Shown: positions 56,351-64,000 of the stretch, piece after piece
Layout of the letters: each line of letters opens with the position of its first letter
How positions within the stretch are numbered: the stretch's first letter is position 1
Source: Tenrec ecaudatus
Taxonomy: Eukaryota > Chordata > Mammalia > Afrosoricida > Tenrecidae
NCBI RefSeq assembly: GCF_050624435.1
Contig: NC_134530.1
Coordinates: 145,988,721 to 146,052,720 of the forward strand
Direction of reading: 5' to 3'
Length of the DNA: 64,000 bases
Notes under the pieces: generated by a model
What the model saw: only the letters and a program-made list of their open reading frames with translations
The model's database searches: none
What the model was told of the DNA's origin: nothing
Translations under genes and position numbers: made by a program

Positions 56351-59300
56351 ATGTTGTCCCGGGTGGTACTTTCTGCCGCCGCCACAGCGGGTGAGGGTTC
56401 TAGACCTTGGTGCAGGCCATTGGGGTGATTAGAAAGAGGCGAGTGTAAGCCACGGGCGGGGGAGGTGGGGGAAAGGCGGGCAGGGGGCAAGCAAGAGAGA
56501 TCTGGAGAGCCCTGGGCCTGGAAGAAGAGTGCGCTGTGCTGCCCAGAGGGAGCTCTTGGTCTTGGGGGAAGGAAAGAGACTCGAGGGTCGTAATAGTTGG
56601 ATCTCGCGGGGACCGAGGAAAGGGAAATCTCATTCCACCTTGACTTTGCTGACCTGCGCCTTGTGTATCTGCAGCCCCCTCTCTGAAGAACGCAGCTCTC
56701 CTAGGTCCAGGGTAAGTGTGGGACTATTATTACGTACCCCCTCGTTCCCCTTGGCTCTTGTTTTCTCACCTCGTTTGACTTTGTGCCTTTTCCACTTCTT
56801 GGCTTCAGACCAGCAGTTACCCTTCCGGTAATGCTTGGAACGCTTGGAAGCTCTTTTAGACGTCTTTGTTCTTGTGATGGCCTGGAACGGCTCAATACCT
56901 TACGGCATAGCTTTCCAAGAGACTAAAGGATGTGTTTAAGCTAGACAAGAAACCCTGATTTGGGGGTCTTAAGCCTCACCCCTCTCCCAGTGACCTTCAG
57001 CAAAAGGAGCTGAAGCCCATATGTATCGGGTGTACCAGATTACATGTCCAAAAGCAAGTCTTATTAAATAAACAGCAATGAAAGATGTTGGTTTTCATCT
57101 GTCTACCACACTTTAATTTTACTGCCAGATCATAAGGCATAGAGGCACAATTCATTGATCCAACCAATATTGAGCACTGAGCTTCTCCATAATGGGTGCC
57201 AAAATAAGTATGAGTAAGTGTCTCCGTTGGAATCACTTGAAGGCGGGACTGTAAAGTAATGGCATGAATGGGGACTGACAACTCCTAACTTCAAATAGTA
57301 TTAGCTATGTGGCTCTAAGTTTCCTGCCTGCAAGTTGGAGATTGTGGTACAATTATGGGCGTTCAGAGACTTAATTCCCTGGAAACTCTTAAAAACAGGG
57401 CCTCGTACTCAGTATATACTTAGTAAATGTTCACGGTTACTGGTGAATATTATTTCCTAAAGCAAAGCTCTTTGCTACGGGCTTTTCCTTTTGATTCCGT
57501 GACTAAGCCCTAGAACCACCACCAGGATGCTTGAAAAAATGACTCTCCTCTTCCCTCAGTTCATTTGTATGAAATAAAAAGAAGCTGTAGTCCACTAAAG
57601 GACCCCGGGTAGCACAGTGGTTACTATTGGGCTGTGATTCACAAGGTCAGCAGTTCAAAACCACCAGCCGCTCCATGGGAGAAAGATGGAGATTTTTCCT
57701 CCCCTAAAGATTCATAGTCTTGGAAACTTTCAGGGGGCAGTTCTGCCCTGTCCTATAGGGTTGCTACGGTTCTTCATTGACTCGATGGCAGTGAGTTTTG
57801 TTTTTGAGTTTGGTAGTTGACTACGTCTAACTTCACAACGTACCAGAGGAAAACTAGACCCACATACAGACATGGAAACAAACTGTAATGTGGTATAATA
57901 AATTAAGTATATATACAAAATACAAGGAAATGACCTAGACTTCTCTGTCCTTCACACTCAGTGTCTGTTTAGCCCATTACCAAAGCTCTTTTTCCATATT
58001 ATTTCATGATTCTAACATGTTCTGCTTCTGCTCAAGTAAAAGGTACTTTGATCTCTCAATTCGATTTAATTCAGTCCACACTTAACTAGACTCCTTTTAA
58101 CTTGGGTCTTGGCCATTAAAGCTAATTCTCACAATTACAGGAAATACATAAATAAGCCGTTGTTTTTCAGTTGATTCTGACTTGTGACCACCGCATGTGT
58201 AAAGAGTAGAGTCCATCCACAGGGCTTCCTTGTGACCTCCAGTCCTGTCTTCCGAGGGGCTTCTGGTTGGGTCCCATGCCTTTAGTTAGCAGTTGAGCAA
58301 GGCCAGAGCCCATCCGAGTCGGCCAGGGAATAGCCAGGAGGATTATGTCACTTTCCACCTACAACTCTTCAGAGTACTCCATTCCACTGGAAATATAATC
58401 CAAACTGTTTAGCATAATCAGAAGGTCCAGTATGAATTAACCCATTTTATTGCTTTATTCTCTTTTGAAATCATTCTCTGGCCCTACTGACCACCTTGCT
58501 ATTCCTCTGGAAACTGCCAAGGAGACTAAGCATGGTAAAGCAAACCAAACCCATTGCCTTCAAATTAATTCCTACGCCTAGCGACCCTGTAGGACAGAGT
58601 AGAACTGCCCCTTTGGGTTTCCAAGACTTTGCCACTTTACAGAAACAGACAGCCTCATCTTTCTCCCACTGAGAGGCTGCACTTGAGCCTAGCAGCTCGA
58701 TATGTAGCCCATTATGCCACCAGGGATCCTTAAATCTTGGTAGCAAATATGGGAAAAAAAACAAGGACATTTTGTGTGACCAGAAGCTTAATAGACTTCT
58801 GATTAAAGTATTTTATTCAGTTCTGCATACCCATTTTTGTAAACAAAACAAGCGAGCTCCTTGTGAAGGAAAATCGGAATTTCGGAACTAATGTGTTTAA
58901 CACAGATGTCTTGAGCTTCTCCTATATGGAAAAGCAAAATTAGAAGCAGCGAGTAGAAGCTTCAAGGGCATGCATAGCAGCTCGATTTATAACTATACCA
59001 TCATTAGAACTAACCAGCCCCGAAAAGGTATTTTTCATAGAGTAGTTAGTACTCTAATCGAGGAAACATTCACAAAGGGCGAAGTTCTATCAAGGAGCTC
59101 CCAGCACAGAGGACATTACTGGATGAGGGGCTTCAAAGAGTGCATGGGAAATTCCATTATCGTTCAATTGCCTTGTCCCACAGAGGTTTGGAAGCTCCCT
59201 TGTGTGTCAAGCATTATCTTGAGCAGCCCCATCAGGGGCAAACATCCTAGCCCCATTTTATTCATTCCCTCCACGTTCCCCAAACTTAGATTAGTTGTTC

Positions 59301-62138
59301 AAAGTCAAGTAGTGAGTCTAGATTTGAACCCAATTGTCAATAAAGTTGTTGTGTTCTTGTACATTTCATTGTTAATAGCTGTACAAAGTCCCCTCGGGGA
59401 GTCCAGTGCAGTATAGGTTGCATGAGGCTTTCACCGTCCACAGTTGAGTCATTTGTCCTTGTCACACAGCTAATTCTCAGTCCCTGTTGGTTCCTTTCCT
59501 CTTTATAACAATTCCCGGTAAACTACTCAGTCTTCATCCCCATTTATTGTTTCTGCTGATTGCTTAAACCTTATGTTTTCTTCAAAGAATAGGCTTAGAT
59601 TTGTTTAATTCTACCTGCAGGGCACTGCAAGCCACAAGGATCTTTCACACAGGGCAGCCAAGTCTTGCCCCTGTACCACCTCTTCCTGAGTATGGAGGAA
59701 AAGTTCGCTTCGGGCTGATCCCTGAGGAATTCTTCCAGTTCCTTTATCCTAAAACTGGGGTCACAGGTGAGCATTCAGGATATGTGGTATGGTTTGTGTT
59801 AACCTAACATTTTAGTGACCCCTTATCTTCCACATAAACCACAAAAAAACAAATGAGCAGTTTTTAAAGGGAAATTATGGAGGTGATTCCGTGTCTTGAT
59901 GTGATTACTCTGTCATTTGGAATAAATTTGGCTGGGATTTTAATTTTATAGCATTGTCTTCATGTGTTTGAATGGATTAGTTAAATTGATCGAAATTTAT
60001 TGTATGTCTGTTATATGTCAGGCAGTGTTATAATAAGGCAGTGGAAATACAGTAGTGAGCTAAATTAAATCCCTGCCATCGTAAAGCATGTAGGATGCAG
60101 AAACTAAAGGAATGAGTAGCTATAATACTCTTAACAGGTAGTGGGAAAAGGTATGGATAAAATGGAATACGGTAGAAACTATTTGTACACACATACATGA
60201 AAACAAAACTATAATCCTTACCTGTTTTTCCCTCTTAAAAGGCATAAACTCTTTCAATACCAAGTTTTACAGTGCTATGTGCTTTAACTTACTTAATCCT
60301 ATAATGTCCCTGAGAAGACAGTTTTATTACCAAGAACTTAAAATAATTTGCCAGCATCTTTTTTGGGGGGCGGGGGGAAACTAAGCTGAACTTCAACCCA
60401 GGCCCTCTGGCATAAGTTTAAAGTTCTTTCTACTACGTGCATTGCCTTTGAAAACCAGTGTGTTGTATTGCCTTGTTTTGTTTTAAACTGTATCTTAGCC
60501 TAAAGTGGTATTTCACTATCAGAAATGGCAGGAAGTGTTAATAAAAAAATGTTACATATGCTAGTGCTTCCTTAAAATGTATGTATTTTGGGAAACTACC
60601 GATGGTAAACCTAATAGTCTGATGGTTATTTTTGAATAGTAAAGGCAGATTTTAAAAGGGAGAAGAACTGTTGAAATGCAATATGGGAAACTTTGGATAA
60701 AATATATGTGATTATAACGGTTTTATTCTCCTGATACATCCTGCCATCCGTGGTACTAGTATTGGTCAGAAACCATGTAAAATGCTGCCATAAAGGCCAG
60801 TTCTGTCCCTGCGTGACATCTAAAGAAATATGTTAGGACTGTAACCTTCAGAACTCACGGTGCAGCAGAATTAAAAAGGTAGCCATATTGGAAGCATTGG
60901 ATCCTATAGGAATTGAGAATCCTTATCATTTGAACCCCCTTCTATGTGCATAAGTTTTGTTTTTGTTTTGCTCGTTTCCAATGTCAATTTGCTATCAAAA
61001 ATCAGAACGGATGGATTTTATTCTTAACATTGATCCCATTCAATAAATAGTATATTTTCCTGGACATAGTACCCCAAAGTAGCCCTTACATCATTGTAGG
61101 GTGGCTCCTGTGTGTTGATCTTTACTTAGATTATTTCTTGGTTTCATCAACCCCAGGAAGAAGCTATAGTTGCCATTTTACAGATGCAGAAACTGAGCTC
61201 AGAGGTTATTTAAACTGCTTGATTTCTATTAAGTTTAAGAGTGACAACTTTCATTTTCCCTGAGTCTGGAGCCTTGTTCTTTCAGCTGTGCCATACTCTT
61301 TAATTTTGTGTGTTATCTTTGAATCTGGTTGTTTTATATTGTTATCTAACTTGGTCTTTAATCAAATAGAGCCATATTTTCTACTTGTTAGGCATAGAAT
61401 ATTCATTCGTAAAAAACTTTTTTTTTCCAGGACCTTACATGCTCGGAACTGGGCTTATTTTATATTTTCTATCCAAAGAAATATATGTGGTCACCCCCGA
61501 AACGTTCTCGTCCATAGCAACAGTAGGGTTGCTTATCTATGGCATTAAAAAATATGGTCCCTCTGTCGCTGAGTTTGCTGATAAACTCAATGAGGTAAGA
61601 GCCATAAAATATTTTTTTTTCAAGCTCTATTTTAGACAATAGAAGAATTCTAATCTATCAGACGCTCTCCAGCTTTTCCATAATTTCATTCAACAAGGTA
61701 TTACATTGCTAGTTGGGAGGCAATCAATTCTTAAAGGATCCTCATTTCTTGTTCTTCCCCCAAATCATTCATTCATTCCTTTTAGGTCTCGTTTGTTTAG
61801 CCTTAATGCTGGAAGTGGGTGGTGCTGGTGCTGCTGGTGGTGGTGGAGGAGGAGAGGAGTGTGTGTGTGTTTGTGTTTATATTTGTCTTTCTAAGGATTT
61901 ATACATTTCTTGATAGGTATTCTTTCAAATGAGGCATAAAACTTTGAAATATAAAATGAACATGTTTTTATGACTCGGCTTTCACTGGTCTTTGTTGTCA
62001 ATTTAATTTCAGGAAAAAATTGCCAAACTAGAAGAAGTCAAGCAGGCCTCCATCAAAGACATCCAGGATGCGATTGATATGGAGAAGGCACAGCAGGCCC
62101 TGGTTCAGAAACGCCATTACCTTTTTGATGTTCAGAGG
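56351..62138 (+). CDS. ATP5PB: mitochondrial ATP synthase peripheral-stalk subunit b, 5' part
   Basis: Subunit b anchors the peripheral stalk of F1Fo ATP synthase in the inner mitochondrial membrane. Exons in the window: 56351-56390, 56675-56711, 59621-59766, 61431-61594, 62013-62138; all GT-AG, frame open for 171 codons. The protein begins MLSRVVLSAAATAAPSLKNA, as in human, a basic/alanine-rich import presequence, then GQPSLAPVPPLPEYGGKVRF and EEFFQFLYPKTGVTGPYMLG. Exon 4 carries the membrane hairpin (GTGLILYFLSKEIYVV, then TVGLLIYGIKKYGP); exon 5 starts the long charged stalk helix (EKIAKLEEVKQASI) and ends at HYLFDVQR. By the human length of 256 residues, about 85 residues in further exons lie right of the window. 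It shares its promoter with WDR77. Confidence 0.97.
57265..57440 (+). repeat. MIR SINE fragment
   Basis: 'tattagctatgtggctctaa', 'gtttcctgcctgcaagttgg', ending 'tacttagtaaatgttca'. ATP5PB intron 2. Confidence 0.65.
57601..57799 (+). repeat. AfroSINE
   Basis: 'gaccccgggtagcacagtgg', 'aaggtcagcagttcaaaacc', 'gactcgatggcagtgagttt'; full length. Confidence 0.92.
58165..58330 (-). repeat. older AfroSINE, reverse
   Basis: 'cagttgattctgacttgtga', 'tagttagcagttgagcaagg' with a diverged middle. Confidence 0.5.
58385..58545. repeat. L2 LINE fragment
   Basis: 'aatataatccaaactgttt', 'tctggccctactgacc' and 'ttgctattcctctgg' follow the L2 3' region pattern. Confidence 0.5.
58549..58732 (-). repeat. AfroSINE
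   Basis: 'cattgccttcaaattaattc', 'gaccctgtaggacagagtag', 'cagcctcatctttctcccac', 'tatgccaccagggatcc'. Confidence 0.9.
59190..59340 (-). repeat. MIR SINE fragment
   Basis: 'gtgtgtcaagcattatcttg', 'ccccattttattcattcc', 'agtgagtctagatttgaacc'. ATP5PB intron 2. Confidence 0.55.
60265..60450 (-). repeat. MIR SINE fragment
   Basis: 'gctttaacttacttaatcct', 'cagttttattaccaag', 'ttcaacccaggccctctgg'. ATP5PB intron 3. Confidence 0.55.
61150..61305 (-). repeat. MIR SINE fragment
   Basis: 'ccattttacagatgcagaaa', 'ctgagctcagaggttattta', 'gagtctggagccttgttctt'. ATP5PB intron 3; the rest of this intron shows nothing recognisable. Confidence 0.65.
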
Positions 62139-62499
62139 GTAGGTTTCAGAAGTTTCTGAAGAGAATGAAGTTACTTGTTTTCCTTTAAAACAGAAACTTA
62201 GACTTTCTTATATGGAATGGTTGAATAAACAACTTTATTTTAACAAGGTAAGATTTTGGTGGACACCGGCTATGTAGATACGTGTATTTAAGAATTGCCT
62301 AATGGAAAAATGAATAGAATTCATATTCTAAAATTAGAAACAGAATTTAGAGAAAAATCTTTTAGAACCACACAAATGGAGAATAATAAATTACAATTGA
62401 TTTTTAAATGGCATGTAATAAGTTAGGCCATAAGTAAAAGATAGCTTGATAAACACCAAACCTCCAAATTCACAAAGCAGACAGTTTCATGTAAGAGAG

Positions 62500-62620
62500 C
62501 TTTTCACCAGTTTTGACTCATGGTGACAGCTCCGTGTTGAACTGCTCCGTGAGGTTTCAGTGGCTGATTTTCCAGAAATCTCTGGGTCTGTCTTCTACAG
62601 TGCCTCTAACCCAAACCAGA
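62500..62620 (-). repeat. older AfroSINE, reverse
   Basis: 'cagttttgactcatggtgac', 'gtttcagtggctgattttcc', diverged; next to a younger reverse copy. Confidence 0.5.
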
Positions 62621-62624
62621 CAAG

Positions 62625-62709
62625 AAAATCTCACTGCCATCAAGTCAGTGGCTACTCAGCAACCCTATAGGACTGGGTAGAGCTACCCCTCTTGAGTTTC
62701 TGAGACCAA
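62625..62709 (-). repeat. AfroSINE, 3' half, split by L1
   Basis: 'ctcactgccatcaagtcagt', 'aaccctataggactggg', breaking off at 'ctgagaccaa'. It resumes at 63555 with 'gaccaaatttttatgagagt'. Confidence 0.85.
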
Positions 62710-63554
62710 TTTTTTTTTAACATTTTATAAGGGGCTCATACAACTTATCACAATCCATACATATACATACATCAATTGTATAAAGCACATCCACACATTC
62801 CCTGCCCCAATCATTCTCAAAGCATTTGCTCTCCACTTAAGCCCTTTGCATCAGGTCCTCTTTTTTTTTTTCACCCTCCCTCCCCGCTTCCCCCTCCCTC
62901 ATGTGTCCCCGGTAATCCATATATCGTTATTTTGTCATATCTTGCCCTATCCGGAGTCTCCCTTCCCCCCCTTCCCTGCCATCCCTCTCCCAGGAAGGAG
63001 GTCACATGTGGGTCCCTGCAATCGCTTCTCCCCTTTCAACCCACTCGCCCTCCACTCTCCCAGCATTGCCCCTCACACCCCTGGTCCCGAAGGTATCATC
63101 CACCCTAGATTCCCTGTGCCTCCAGCCCTCATATGTACCAGTGTACAACCTCTGCCCTATCCAGCCCTGCAAGGTAGAATTCGGATGATGGTAGTTGGGG
63201 GAAGGAAGCATCCAGGATCTGGGGGAAAGCTATGTTCTTCACCGGTAATACCTTGCACCCTAATTGACCCATCTCCTCTCCTGAACCCCTCTGTGAGGGA
63301 ATCTCCATTGGCCGACACTTGGGCCTTGGGTCTCCACTCTGCACTTCCTCTTTCATTCAATATGGTATATATATACATATACACATACATACATATACAT
63401 ATACACACATATATCTTTTTTTTTTTTTTGCATGATGCCTTATACCTGGTCCCTTTGGCACCTCGTGATCGCACTGGCCGGTGTGCTTCTTCCATGTGGG
63501 CTTTTTTGCTTCTAAGCTAGATGGCCGCTTGTTCACCTTCAAGCCTTTAAGACT
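62710..63554 (-). mobile_element. L1 3'UTR insertion (copy 5) inside an AfroSINE
   Basis: Reverse-oriented copy, closest to copy 4: its poly(T) start and 'cattttataaggggctcata' are the 3' end, and 'aaggcttgaaggtgaacaag' (as its reverse complement) is the truncated 5' end. The target-site duplication is gaccaa followed by T-rich sequence (62704-62709 and 63555-63560). It has a single tail. ATP5PB intron 5. Confidence 0.88.
63362..63430. repeat. (TA/CA) microsatellite and T-run
   Basis: Mixed 'tatatacatatacacatac' units followed by a run of 15 T, inside L1 copy 5. Confidence 0.85.
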
Positions 63555-63675
63555 GACCAAATTTTTATGAGAGTAGAAAGCCCCATCTTTTCTCCCACAG
63601 AGCAACTGGTGGTTTCAAACTTTGGACCTTGGGATTCACAGCCCAACTTGTGATCATTGTGTCATCTCCAATCTC
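63555..63675 (-). repeat. AfroSINE, 5' half, split by L1
   Basis: 'gagtagaaagccccatcttt', 'actggtggtttcaaacttt', 'agcccaacttgtgatcattg'; continuation of 62625-62709. Confidence 0.85.
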
Positions 63676-63873
63676 TGAATTAGCTGCTGAATGTAGTGAC
63701 TGTTTGCCCTAAAGAGAATTTGATGTAGATTGATAAAATTTTCATCTTAGTTGGGGAAAGGAACAATTATATATAACGTAAATATAAACAACGATATATT
63801 TACTGCATTTCATATATTTAGTACTTGATATTATAATATATAAGGTATAAATAATATATAGTATGAAGACCAA

Positions 63874-64000
63874 TGGCCACCCTGGTGGCAGAGTGTTTAC
63901 ACCTTGGGCTGCTAACCACAAGGTCAGCAGTTCAAAATAACTAATTCACTCTGCATGAGAAAATGAGGTTTTCTTCTGTAAAAATTTCGGAAACGTATAG
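63874..64000 (+). repeat. AfroSINE, cut by the window edge
   Basis: 'ggccaccctggtggcagagt', 'ggctgctaaccacaaggtca' and 'gcagttcaaaataact'; the 3' part lies beyond 64000. Confidence 0.88.

Overview
The window is nuclear DNA of a placental mammal, almost certainly an afrotherian. It carries about 28 copies or pieces of the tRNA-derived AfroSINE family and an RTE LINE tail of the type found in Afrotheria. A short hAT transposon resembling OposCharlie1 (a family reported, from memory, in tenrec but not in other afrotherians) makes a tenrec such as Echinops telfairi my best guess. The genes are syntenic with human chromosome 1p13: OVGP1 (-), WDR77 (-) and ATP5PB (+), in the usual order and orientation.

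Layout. Positions 1-6120: a gastricsin (pepsinogen C)-like aspartic protease gene on the minus strand; seven exons with canonical splice sites and a TATA box are visible, and the last exons lie beyond the left edge. Positions 6120-24000: an 18-kb intergenic desert built of transposons, chiefly three insertions of one young-looking L1 family with a very long 3'UTR (10194-15807, 16582-17682, 18839-20953), each with target-site duplications, plus a hAT and a mariner miniature element. Positions 24017-41534: OVGP1 (oviductin), eleven exons, minus strand, a catalytically dead GH18 chitinase-like domain followed by a mucin-like tail made of 15-residue tandem repeats. Its introns hold an antisense ERVL-type fossil (29730-33470), an L1 piece lying 17 bp from a splice acceptor, and a (GAA)33 tract. 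Positions 41535-47846: intergenic, with MIR, LTR-like, hAT and Tigger copies. Positions 47847-56014: WDR77 (MEP50), complete, ten exons, 342 codons. Positions 56015-56350: a CpG-rich head-to-head promoter with three TCTCGCGAGA-like motifs. Positions 56351-62138 and onward: ATP5PB (mitochondrial ATP synthase subunit b), first five exons, leaving the window on the right.

The genes do not form one pathway. The gastricsin-like gene and OVGP1 are secreted-protein genes of a locus that in mammals also carries chitinases. WDR77 and ATP5PB are housekeeping genes sharing one promoter. I found no rRNA, tRNA gene, CRISPR array or prokaryotic element. The most rewarding items are the apparently intact gastricsin-like gene, the near-perfect 45-bp minisatellite and the shifted, shortened C-terminus in OVGP1, the L1 copy at the OVGP1 exon 10 acceptor, and L1 copies carrying a duplicated 3' tail inside their target-site duplications.
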